This document shows positions 16,461 through 23,635 of a DNA stretch of 64,000 nt, piece by piece. The notes under the pieces were generated by a model that was not told the DNA's origin, searched no databases, and saw only the letters and a program-made list of their open reading frames with translations. This stretch comes from Arachnia sp052089385 (GTDB lineage: Bacteria > Actinomycetota > Actinomycetes > Propionibacteriales > Propionibacteriaceae), in NCBI GenBank assembly GCA_052089385.1, contig JBQCZU010000002.1, positions 1-64,000 on the forward strand, in the 5' to 3' direction. A program made the translations under genes and the position numbers. Position 1 is the first letter of the stretch. Each line of letters begins with the position of its first letter.

Positions 16461-17198
16461 ATGGTTGAAGACACCACGGGAGTGCGGTTGCAGAAGGTGT
16501 TGGCCGCGGCCGGCATCGCCTCCCGTCGAGCCAGCGAAATCATGATTGACAAGGGCCGTGTTGAGGTCAACGGTAAAACCGTGACCGAACAGGGCATGCG
16601 TGTGGATCCGGAGAACGACAAGATCCGCGTTGACGGATCACGCATCCCGCCGCCACGCCGCCACATCCACGTCGTGCTGAACAAGCCACGCGGCGTCGTG
16701 GCGACCATGGAGGACCCCGAGGGTCGCGCCACGTTGTCGGACTACCTGCCACGCACCAAGGAACGGCTGTTTCATGTGGGCCGGTTGGACACCGAGACCG
16801 AAGGTCTCATCATCCTCACCAACGACGGAGAACTCGGGCACCGGCTGTCACATCCCTCCTTCGAGGTGAGCAAGACATACATGGTGGAAGTCGCTGGACA
16901 CATGGACAACAAGACCTTCCGCCGCCTGGAGAAGGGGCTGCACCTCGAAGACGGTCCTGTGAAACCGGACAAGCTCAAGCTCGTCTCCCGCACCGAGACG
17001 CGCAGCCTCCTCAACGTCACACTGCACGAGGGTCGCAACAGGATTGTCCGCCGCATGATGGAGGCCGTGGGCCACCCCGTCGACCGACTGTCGCGGATTG
17101 CCATCGGTCCGGTCAAGCTCGGACAACTGCCCCTTGGACAGACGCGTGACATCACTCCCGATGAACTGGGCGCGTTGATGGATCTCGTGGGGCTCTGA
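16461..17198 (+). CDS. rluB: RluB/RsuA-family pseudouridine synthase
   Basis: 245 residues. An N-terminal S4 domain (VRLQKVLAAAGIASRRASE) is followed by the pseudouridine synthase fold with catalytic Asp110 in HVGRLDTETEGLIILTNDG and the family segment NKPRGVV. Members modify one uridine in 23S (RluB) or 16S (RsuA) rRNA; the scpB-linked copy is usually called RluB. The C-terminal EGRNRIVRRMMEAVGHPV motif is complete. It is the last member of the scpAB operon. Confidence 0.93.
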   Translation: MVEDTTGVRLQKVLAAAGIASRRASEIMIDKGRVEVNGKTVTEQGMRVDPENDKIRVDGSRIPPPRRHIHVVLNKPRGVVATMEDPEGRATLSDYLPRTKERLFHVGRLDTETEGLIILTNDGELGHRLSHPSFEVSKTYMVEVAGHMDNKTFRRLEKGLHLEDGPVKPDKLKLVSRTETRSLLNVTLHEGRNRIVRRMMEAVGHPVDRLSRIAIGPVKLGQLPLGQTRDITPDELGALMDLVGL

Positions 17199-17220
17199 GC
17201 AGAAGATATTGACCCTCGGG

Positions 17221-17226
17221 TACTAT
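17221..17226 (+). promoter_or_regulatory. Leaderless -10 box TACTAT for the FKBP lipoprotein
   Basis: TACTAT is followed by 7 bases, nearly all C, and then GTG 17234. There is no Shine-Dalgarno sequence in that gap, so a leaderless start is the simplest reading. Confidence 0.6.
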
Positions 17227-17233
17227 TCCCCCC

Positions 17234-18241
17234 GTGCGTTTTTCTTCGATTGTTCCCCGCCTCGCTGCTGCTGCTCTCGTCTCGGTCCTTGCCCTCGGCA
17301 TGACTGCCTGTGGTGATGACTCGACACCTGCGGATGCGGAACCGACTGACACTGTTTCCGCGTCTGCTGCACCGTCGGCTGAGACCAGCGATACGGCGTC
17401 TCCGATTCCCTCGGTGACGCCGTCGACGGATCTCTCAGCCATCACCGTCAGCGATACCGACCAGCCGGAGGTCACCATCCCCACTCCCTGGGGTATCGAT
17501 GAGACCCGGACGCAAGTGTTGCGTGAGGGTGGGGACCAGAAGCTCACCGCCGAAAGTACAGCAACGCTGAACTACGTCGGTCTCAATGGTCGGACGGGCG
17601 AGATCTTCGACAGTTCCTACGAGAGCGGCGCTCCTGCCACTTTCCCGCTGCAGGGGGTCGTCGCCAGGTTCGGTGAGGGTCTGACCGGACAGAGCGTCGG
17701 CTCGCGCGTCCTCATCGCCATGCCCAGCGAAGACGGCTATGCGGAGGGAAATCCCGACGCCGGGATCGAAGTGGGTGACTCCATCCTCTTCGTCGTGGAC
17801 ATCATCTCCGCGAACTTCGAGGAGGCTGCGGGCGAGGAAGTCGCACCTGTTGCAGGTCTCCCCACCGTCACAATGACCGGGGATGCACCCGAGATCGCCG
17901 TTCCCGCTGATGCCACCAAGCCCACGGAGCTTGTGGTGCAGCCGCTGATCACGGGCCCGGGTGCTCCTGTCACGGCCACATCCTCGATTCAGGTGCAGTA
18001 CCGCAGCTGGGACTGGGACACCGGCACCCTCGTGGAGGATGCCTGGCATCCGCAGCAGGGTGCGCTGGCCGATCTCATCGAGGGCTGGAAGCAGGGCCTG
18101 GAAGGCCAGACTGTCGGATCCCGCGTGATGCTCGTCGTCCCGCCGGAGATGGCCTACCCCGACGGTTCTCCTGAGATCGAGCTTGAAGCCGGTACGACGC
18201 TGGTCTACGTCATCGACGTCCTCTACGCCACCGAAAGCTGA
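17234..18241 (+). CDS. Two-domain FKBP-type peptidyl-prolyl isomerase lipoprotein
   Basis: 335 residues. A lipoprotein signal peptide ends in the lipobox LGMTAC, with Cys26 as the lipidated residue, then a Thr/Ser/Pro/Ala-rich linker to about residue 75. Two FKBP-like domains follow: about 80-195 (YVGLNGRTGEIFDSSYESG, VIAMPSEDGY-like block) and 225-333 (YRSWDWDTGTLVEDAW, VVPPEMAYPDGSP, ending LVYVIDVLYA). It would sit on the outer face of the membrane and help fold exported proteins. Some conserved aromatic pocket residues are replaced in the first domain, so it may be less active. It converges with gluQ. Confidence 0.92.
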   Translation: MRFSSIVPRLAAAALVSVLALGMTACGDDSTPADAEPTDTVSASAAPSAETSDTASPIPSVTPSTDLSAITVSDTDQPEVTIPTPWGIDETRTQVLREGGDQKLTAESTATLNYVGLNGRTGEIFDSSYESGAPATFPLQGVVARFGEGLTGQSVGSRVLIAMPSEDGYAEGNPDAGIEVGDSILFVVDIISANFEEAAGEEVAPVAGLPTVTMTGDAPEIAVPADATKPTELVVQPLITGPGAPVTATSSIQVQYRSWDWDTGTLVEDAWHPQQGALADLIEGWKQGLEGQTVGSRVMLVVPPEMAYPDGSPEIELEAGTTLVYVIDVLYATES

Positions 18242-18316
18242 TCCCGAAGCGGAATTGCCTGGTGCGTTTCCCCGAGTTGCAGCCTCGAGGGGCGAGCAGA
18301 CGCATGATCGAAGGGG

Positions 18317-19252
18317 TCACACCGGGCCCGTCCGCATGTGGTCTCCATCCCAGACGGCCGGTGCCCAGAACGACTGGCCCGGCAGGCCGACGCTCGGCAT
18401 GGCTGCCAGAGCCTTTTGTGCAGTCCGGCACGCTCCGAGGCCGAGCGATTCGGCGAGCAATTCCAATACGTCGGCAGTGCTTCGGCCCTGCGCTGACAGG
18501 TCTGCCAGGGTCACGGAGCCGTCGCGTTTGGCCAGACGGGCGCCCCCGGTGTTGGTGACGAGCCCGACGTGCGCGTACTCCGCGGGAGTGCCGCCCAACT
18601 GTTTCGTCAGCCACGCCTGCCGGGGCGCAGATGACAGCAGGTCTGCGCCCCGTGTGATGCGGGTCACGCCTTGGAAGATGTCGTCCACCACCACTGCAAG
18701 GTTGTAGGCCGGGGTGCCGTCGCCCCGGACGAGGACAAAATCATCCACCTCTGCGCTCACCTCCCCCGTGTGGATGTCAGAGACGGTGAAGGATGCACCC
18801 TCGGACCTGAGCCGGATCGAAGCAGGACGATCTCGTCGGCGCCGCGCCGCCTGCTCGCTGTTGAGGGTGGAACAGGTCCCCGGGTAGGGCCGATGGCCGT
18901 CGTGCGGGGCGGAGGAGGCCCCTGCGATGTCCCGGCGAGAGCAGAAGCATTCGTAGGTCCGCTCTCCCAGTTGGGCGATGGCGTCTGCGTAGGCACTGCG
19001 TCGATTCGACTGCCACAGCGGCTCAGTGTCCCAGTCCAGCCCGAGTCCGCTGAGGTCTGACAGTTGGCGCATGGCTGTCTCACCTGCTGCGGCAACCCGG
19101 GCGGTGTCGAGATCTTCAACCCGCATGGCCCACCGTCCGCCTGCCGAGCGGGTCAAGAGCCACCCGGCAAGGGCGGTGCGAAGATTTCCGACGTGCAGGT
19201 CAGAGGTGGGGCTGGGCGCATAGCGATCCACAAGGAGTGACACGGGTCCCAT
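18317..19252 (-). CDS. gluQ: Glutamyl-Q tRNA(Asp) synthetase
   Basis: 311 residues, a GluRS-like catalytic core without an anticodon-binding domain, which is the definition of GluQRS. It attaches glutamate to queuosine in tRNA-Asp. The HIGH-like motif is DLHVGNLRTAL near residue 18, the zinc ligands are ECFCS and YPGTC, and the KMSKS-like signature is LAKRDGSVTL. Start at ATG 19252 leaves a normal N-terminus (VDRYAPSPTSDLHVG); GTG 19243 is an alternative. It is divergent from pafB. Confidence 0.93.
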   Translation of the reverse strand: MGPVSLLVDRYAPSPTSDLHVGNLRTALAGWLLTRSAGGRWAMRVEDLDTARVAAAGETAMRQLSDLSGLGLDWDTEPLWQSNRRSAYADAIAQLGERTYECFCSRRDIAGASSAPHDGHRPYPGTCSTLNSEQAARRRRDRPASIRLRSEGASFTVSDIHTGEVSAEVDDFVLVRGDGTPAYNLAVVVDDIFQGVTRITRGADLLSSAPRQAWLTKQLGGTPAEYAHVGLVTNTGGARLAKRDGSVTLADLSAQGRSTADVLELLAESLGLGACRTAQKALAAMPSVGLPGQSFWAPAVWDGDHMRTGPV

Positions 19253-19279
19253 TCTCCACGCTCTGCGAGCCCGGTGCTG

Positions 19280-19285
19280 TAGCCT
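19280..19285 (+). promoter_or_regulatory. TAGCCT -10-like box before pafB
   Basis: TAGCCT lies 23 bases before GTG 19309 in the pafB/gluQ divergent region. A transcript from about 19292 would keep the AGGGA sequence ahead of the start. No convincing -35 is claimed. Confidence 0.35.
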
Positions 19286-19308
19286 CTGCTCTCGCAGGGA
19301 AGAATGGG

Positions 19309-20268
19309 GTGCAGACGGTGTCCAAAGCCAAATCAGAGCGTCTCGTCAATCTGTTGATCATGATGCTCAGCGCACGTGGATTCGTGTCAAAACACCGGAT
19401 CCGCTCCACCATCGAGGGCTACCGCCACCAGGGCGACGCAGCGTTCGAGCGCATGTTCGAGCGCGACAAGGACGAACTGCGCGCGGCAGGAGTGCCCATC
19501 GTCACCGGGTCCAATGAACGCGACCTCGACACCGAGGACGGGTATCGGATAGAACGCTCGGACTTCGAACTGCCACCCGTCTCCTTCACCCCCGAGGAAC
19601 TCGCAGTTCTGGGGGCCGCCGCCAGCGTCTGGCAGGACAGCGTCGCGGCGCAGCAAACCACTGACGCGCTTGAGACTCTGCGCGCAGCCGGCGCTGATCC
19701 CGACCCGGGTCGCCTGCTGACCCTGCGTCCCCGGATACCTGCAGAACCGGGCTTCGATGCTGCCCGTGAAGCGCTGCTGGTGCGACGCGCGATTGCTTTC
19801 GAGTACAAGGGACAGGGACGTCGTGTGCAGCCCTGGAGGCTTTCACAAAGACGCGGCCGCTGGTACATGGTGGGCTACGACCTGGACAGACAGGCCCCCC
19901 GCAATTTCAAACTGAGCCGCGTCACCTCAGAAATCAACGCCGTCGGCCCCTTGGACGCCTATGCCATTCCCACGGAAAGCCACATTTCCCAGCACGTGCG
20001 CTTTGACCGTGATGGTGAAACTGCCACAGCCGTGGTGGCACTGCGCGACGGGTTTGGTGGGGACTTACGGCGCAGCGCCCAGCCGATTGCATGGGAGGGT
20101 TCACTCCCGGATGGTTTCAGCGCCTGGCAGGTGGAGTCGTCCCGTCCGGACATTCTTGTGGGAGACATCTGCGAACTCGGAGCGGATGCCATCTGTCTGA
20201 ACCCTCCAGAGCTCCGGGACGCAGTGGTTCGACAGTTGAGGATCGTGGAGAAGAGGTGGGGCGCGTGA
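19309..20268 (+). CDS. pafB: WYL-domain transcription regulator PafB
   Basis: 319 residues. A helix-turn-helix of the HTH_11 type (SERLVNLLIMMLSARGFVSKHRIRSTIEGY) is followed by a WYL domain that may bind single-stranded nucleic acid, with PWRLSQRRGRWYMVGYDLDRQAPRNFKLSR as its core. PafB and PafC form the heterodimeric activator of the LexA-independent DNA-damage response. The start is GTG 19309 or GTG 19318; the sequence before it belongs to the divergent gluQ region. The stop overlaps the pafC start. The Pup ligase gene pafA usually found upstream is not here. Confidence 0.92.
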   Translation: MQTVSKAKSERLVNLLIMMLSARGFVSKHRIRSTIEGYRHQGDAAFERMFERDKDELRAAGVPIVTGSNERDLDTEDGYRIERSDFELPPVSFTPEELAVLGAAASVWQDSVAAQQTTDALETLRAAGADPDPGRLLTLRPRIPAEPGFDAAREALLVRRAIAFEYKGQGRRVQPWRLSQRRGRWYMVGYDLDRQAPRNFKLSRVTSEINAVGPLDAYAIPTESHISQHVRFDRDGETATAVVALRDGFGGDLRRSAQPIAWEGSLPDGFSAWQVESSRPDILVGDICELGADAICLNPPELRDAVVRQLRIVEKRWGA

Positions 20269-21206
20269 AGTCCTCGGAACAGCTGGCACGCCTCCTCAAA
20301 CTGATTCCCTACCTGCAACAACACCAGGGAGTCTCCGTCCGGCAGGTGGCCGACGACTTCGGGGTGACGACACGCCAGGTCGTCAACGACATCGAGGTGT
20401 TGCAGTTTTGTGGGCTTCCTGACGGATTCCACCAGGACCTCTTCGACGTCGACATCGACGAAGTCCGCGACGCGGGGCACATCTTCTTCCGCAACGCGGA
20501 CGTATTGGCCCGGCCCATGAGGATGCGGCTCCAGGAGGCCACAAGTCTTCTGGTGGCACTGGACATGCTGGTGGAGACCTCTGGAGGGTCCGCGGCGGCA
20601 GCCAGCGCTCTGGCGAAATTGCGCGCAGTCATGGGTGAGGTGGATCCGGCAGTGTCGGTGTCTGTCTCGGCTGGTCGAGCGGAGCACCGCCAACAGCTGC
20701 AGGAAGCCATCACATCCTCCCGCGTCGTGGAACTCACCTACGAAGGTGCAGGGCGGACCCCGTTGACCAGACCCGCCGTCGAGCCCATGCGGTTGCGGGT
20801 GACTGCCGGCTACGCCTATCTGGATGGTTGGAGCCGGAGCCGCGACGATTGGCGGTCCTACCGCCTCGACCGCATGGGTGCCGTCACGGTGTTGGAAGAG
20901 GTCTTCCCCCACAGGGACGGGCTGCCGGAGGTGGGGGACCGCTGGTTCGATGATGCATCCAGTGAACTGGTGCTGGATCTGGCTCCAGAAGCGCACTGGG
21001 TGGCCGAGTACTACCCGGTGAGCGAACGCCGCGATCATCCCGATCACATCTGCGTAACATTTCCAGTGGTGTCGACGGGGTGGGCACGTGCACTCCTGCT
21101 GCGGCTGGGAGATGCCGTTACCCGGGTGTCCGACGCACAGGTGGCACGCGCGGCCGCTCTGGATGCTCGGGCAGCACTGGCGCACTACGACGACTCGCTG
21201 CCCTGA
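20265..21206 (+). CDS. pafC: WYL-domain transcription regulator PafC
   Basis: 313 residues from GTG 20265, which overlaps the pafB stop; the longer in-frame extension lies inside pafB and is rejected. N-terminal winged helix (SSEQLARLLKLIPYLQQHQG, VSVRQVADDFGVTTRQVVNDIEVL), then the WYL domain (AVEPMRLRVTAGYAYLDGWS, DWRSYRLDRMGAV) and the WCX-like C-terminal domain. It is the second half of PafBC. Pairing in one transcript is the rule in actinobacteria. Confidence 0.92.
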   Translation: MKSSEQLARLLKLIPYLQQHQGVSVRQVADDFGVTTRQVVNDIEVLQFCGLPDGFHQDLFDVDIDEVRDAGHIFFRNADVLARPMRMRLQEATSLLVALDMLVETSGGSAAAASALAKLRAVMGEVDPAVSVSVSAGRAEHRQQLQEAITSSRVVELTYEGAGRTPLTRPAVEPMRLRVTAGYAYLDGWSRSRDDWRSYRLDRMGAVTVLEEVFPHRDGLPEVGDRWFDDASSELVLDLAPEAHWVAEYYPVSERRDHPDHICVTFPVVSTGWARALLLRLGDAVTRVSDAQVARAAALDARAALAHYDDSLP

Positions 21207-21236
21207 TCCGCGTTAGTGGCCCGGGCACTCGGGGGG

Positions 21237-21242
21237 TAGCAT
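21237..21242 (+). promoter_or_regulatory. Leaderless -10 box TAGCAT for the 61-residue membrane protein
   Basis: TAGCAT is followed by 7 bases and GTG 21250. TTAGTG at 21213-21218, with an 18-base spacer, is a possible weak -35. Confidence 0.55.
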
Positions 21243-21249
21243 TTCGTCC

Positions 21250-21435
21250 GTGATCTGGGTATACATCTTCGGCGGCATCGCTCTTGCCGGTCTGGTGAGC
21301 GTCGTGTCCTATGCCGTGTGGCTGGCCCACAAGGCCTCGGACCTGTTCAGCGAGGTGCGCATGCTCGGTCAACGGGCCGAAGAAGCCGGTGAATTGCTGA
21401 ACCGGATTCAGCTGCCTTCTGGCACTCGCGAGTAG
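21250..21435 (+). CDS. Small single-pass membrane protein between pafC and tatA
   Basis: 61 residues. One transmembrane helix at about 2-25 (IWVYIFGGIALAGLVSVVSY), then an amphipathic helix (LFSEVRMLGQRAEEAGELLNRI) on the cytoplasmic side. Its plan resembles TatA/TatB (membrane anchor plus amphipathic helix) but without the Phe-Gly hinge, so I do not call it a Tat subunit. It begins leaderless and ends at the TAGAAT box of tatA. Small proteins are often found at this position in actinobacteria; function is unknown. Confidence 0.75.
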   Translation: MIWVYIFGGIALAGLVSVVSYAVWLAHKASDLFSEVRMLGQRAEEAGELLNRIQLPSGTRE

Positions 21436-21438
21436 AAT
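21433..21438 (+). promoter_or_regulatory. TAGAAT -10-like box for tatA
   Basis: A strong actinobacterial -10 hexamer overlapping the stop of the upstream small gene, about 56 bases before the tatA ATG. Near 21460-21476 a CCCGGG/CCCGGG hairpin lies in the putative leader. Confidence 0.45.
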
Positions 21439-21493
21439 CACTTTTGTGTCTTAACTAGCCCGGGTTCGGTCCCGGGGAAAGAGGTGGACGGAC

Positions 21494-21802
21494 ATGGGTC
21501 CAACAGAATTGCTCATCATTTTGGGTATTGCTCTGCTGCTGTTCGGTGGGTCGCGCCTCGCAGGGCTCGGCAAGGGAGTCGGGCGCTCCATCAAGGAGTT
21601 CAAGCAGGAAGTCAAGTCCGTCGACGACGGCAAGGATCCCGAAGTTGTCGACGCGGAGATCGTGCACACCGACACCAGTCATGAAAGCGACCAGGAACGT
21701 CGCATTCGCGAAATCGAGGCACGGGAGCGCGACCTGCAGGCACGGGAGGCTCTTGCCCGCGATGAATCCCTGCGTCAGCACGGCACCGGGACCGGGATCT
21801 GA
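21494..21802 (+). CDS. tatA: Sec-independent translocase subunit TatA
   Basis: 102 residues. The N-terminal membrane helix (TELLIILGIALLLFGGSRL) has a Phe-Gly hinge and is followed by the amphipathic helix GLGKGVGRSIKEFKQEV, the TatA signature. The C-terminal tail is highly charged, with an EIEARERDLQAREAL coiled-coil-like stretch. With TatC just downstream it forms the twin-arginine export channel for folded proteins. The ATG has AAAGAGG upstream. Confidence 0.96.
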   Translation: MGPTELLIILGIALLLFGGSRLAGLGKGVGRSIKEFKQEVKSVDDGKDPEVVDAEIVHTDTSHESDQERRIREIEARERDLQAREALARDESLRQHGTGTGI

Positions 21803-21804
21803 GC

Positions 21805-22677
21805 GTGGCCACCACTGCCACTGAGCCCGACGCAAAGCGGCGTCGGTTCGGTTGGCTGCGACCACCGGAGCACTCCGACGATGGCACCATGGCGCTCATG
21901 GACCACCTCAAGGAGGTCCGCTACAGACTGACCATCTCGGTCATCGCCATCGTGGTGATGGCCTTGATCTCCATTCTGTTCTACAGCGAGCTTGTCTCCT
22001 TCGTTTTGTACCCCTACAACGAGGCCGTGGATGCGATCCGGGCGGCTCGGCCCAACTCTGACTTCCTCATCGTCAACAACGGCGTCCTGGGTCCCTTCAC
22101 ATTGGGGGTCATTGCCTGTGGGGTCGCGGGCCTCATCGCTTCCTGTCCCGTGTGGATGTACCAGCTCTGGGCGTTCATTGCGCCGGGATTGATCCGCAAG
22201 GAGAAGAAGTACGCGCTGGGTTTCCTGGGGGCTGCGGTGCCGCTCTTCCTGCTGGGGTGCACCCTGGGCTACTTCGTCTGGCCGAAGGGCATCACGGTGA
22301 TGCTGAGCTTCACGCCGAAAGATCTGGACATCACCAACCTTTTGGAGATGAGCAGCTTCCTGGCCCTGGAAATCAAGATCATTTTGGTGTTTGGTGTGTC
22401 CTTCCTGCTGCCGGTCATTCTGGTGGCGCTCAACCTCGCAGGGGTCGTACGGGGCTACCAGCTCGTCAAGTCGCGCAAGCTCGTTATTTTCGGAACCTTC
22501 GTCTTCGCGGCTGTGGCCACGCCTTCGACCGACCCCATCTCGATGCTTGCGCTCTCGCTGCCGATGACCGTTTTGTACATGATCGCTGAGGCCATCTGTC
22601 TCATCCTGGACAAACGCAAGGGCATCACTGCCGAGGATGGTGCCGACTGGTCCATCGACGTCAACGACGGCAAGTGA
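21805..22677 (+). CDS. tatC: Sec-independent translocase subunit TatC
   Basis: 290 residues, six membrane helices. Family motifs: MALMDHLKEVRYRL near the N-terminus, the periplasmic loop with FTLGVIACGVAGLIASCPVWMYQLWAFIAPGL, and the LGYFVWPKG block. TatC recognises twin-arginine signal peptides. The GTG start is 3 bases after tatA's stop. A 30-residue basic N-terminal tail and a hydrophilic C-terminal tail face the cytoplasm. Confidence 0.97.
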   Translation: MATTATEPDAKRRRFGWLRPPEHSDDGTMALMDHLKEVRYRLTISVIAIVVMALISILFYSELVSFVLYPYNEAVDAIRAARPNSDFLIVNNGVLGPFTLGVIACGVAGLIASCPVWMYQLWAFIAPGLIRKEKKYALGFLGAAVPLFLLGCTLGYFVWPKGITVMLSFTPKDLDITNLLEMSSFLALEIKIILVFGVSFLLPVILVALNLAGVVRGYQLVKSRKLVIFGTFVFAAVATPSTDPISMLALSLPMTVLYMIAEAICLILDKRKGITAEDGADWSIDVNDGK

Positions 22678-22690
22678 ATCAGAGAAGCTC

Positions 22691-23635
22691 ATGAGCGAAA
22701 TCGCCAAACCGCGACTTTTCACTCTCGTCGTCAATGAGGGCTCCGGTGGCGGACGCTCCGGCAAAGAACTGCCACGCGTCGCATGGGCCCTCCGGGATCG
22801 TCTCGCCACGGCGGAAGTCACGGTGGTGTCGTCAAACTCCTGGACCGACGCAGAGAAGATCACTCGCACCGCTGCACTGGCCGCGCGGGAGGGTGATGCC
22901 GTCGTCGTCATGGGCGGGGACGGAATGGCCCACCTCGGACTGAACGCCTGCGCAGGGACCCGCGCCACACTCGGCATCGTTCCCGCCGGAACCGGCAACG
23001 ACTTCGCCCGCGGTGTGGGCGTGCCCAAGCACCTCTCAGGTGCGGTGGACGCCATCTGCTCCGGCGCCACGCGCCGCGTGGATCTGGCACACATGTCCAA
23101 TGAGGCGTTCGGATCCCGCTACGTGGGGGCCGTGCTCTCCACCGGCTATGACGCCCGGGTGAACCGCGCCACCAACGACATCTCGCTGCGCTTTGGCAGC
23201 CTCAGCTACGGCTGGATTGCCATGCGTGAACTGATCCACTTCTCCCCGCTGCGCTATCGGCTCCGCATCGACGGTGTCATGCGGATCCAGGAAGCCATGA
23301 TTGTGGCAGTGTGCAACACCGGGATGTTCGGAGGCGGCATGAGAATCGCCCCGGACGCGGATCCGGCCGACGGAGAGCTTGACGTCACCATCGTTGATCC
23401 CGTTTCGCGAACCACCCTGCTCAGGCTCCTTCCACAGATGTACTCCGGCCGGTTCGCGAAGCATCCCAGCGTGCAGCAGTTCAGGGCGCATCAGGTGGAG
23501 ATCGCGGGCGAGAGCCTGTTCTGCATGGGCGATGGTGAGGAGTTGGGCGACGTGCCCGTCACGGTCACCGCGGCCCCCGGTGTGCTGAAGGTGTTCGTGG
23601 ACCCGTCACATCCCGCTGCTACCGTGAAGCAGTGA
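22691..23635 (+). CDS. Diacylglycerol kinase-family lipid kinase
   Basis: 314 residues from ATG 22691. The DAGK catalytic domain shows VVNEGSGGGRSGK, the GGDGMAHLGLNA nucleotide loop and GTGNDFARG, all diagnostic. Members phosphorylate diacylglycerol or related lipids, or mannosylated lipids in mycobacteria; the exact substrate is not visible. The helY gene starts on its stop (GTGA), an arrangement shared with the Rv2091-2093 region in spirit though not identical. Confidence 0.9.
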   Translation: MSEIAKPRLFTLVVNEGSGGGRSGKELPRVAWALRDRLATAEVTVVSSNSWTDAEKITRTAALAAREGDAVVVMGGDGMAHLGLNACAGTRATLGIVPAGTGNDFARGVGVPKHLSGAVDAICSGATRRVDLAHMSNEAFGSRYVGAVLSTGYDARVNRATNDISLRFGSLSYGWIAMRELIHFSPLRYRLRIDGVMRIQEAMIVAVCNTGMFGGGMRIAPDADPADGELDVTIVDPVSRTTLLRLLPQMYSGRFAKHPSVQQFRAHQVEIAGESLFCMGDGEELGDVPVTVTAAPGVLKVFVDPSHPAATVKQ

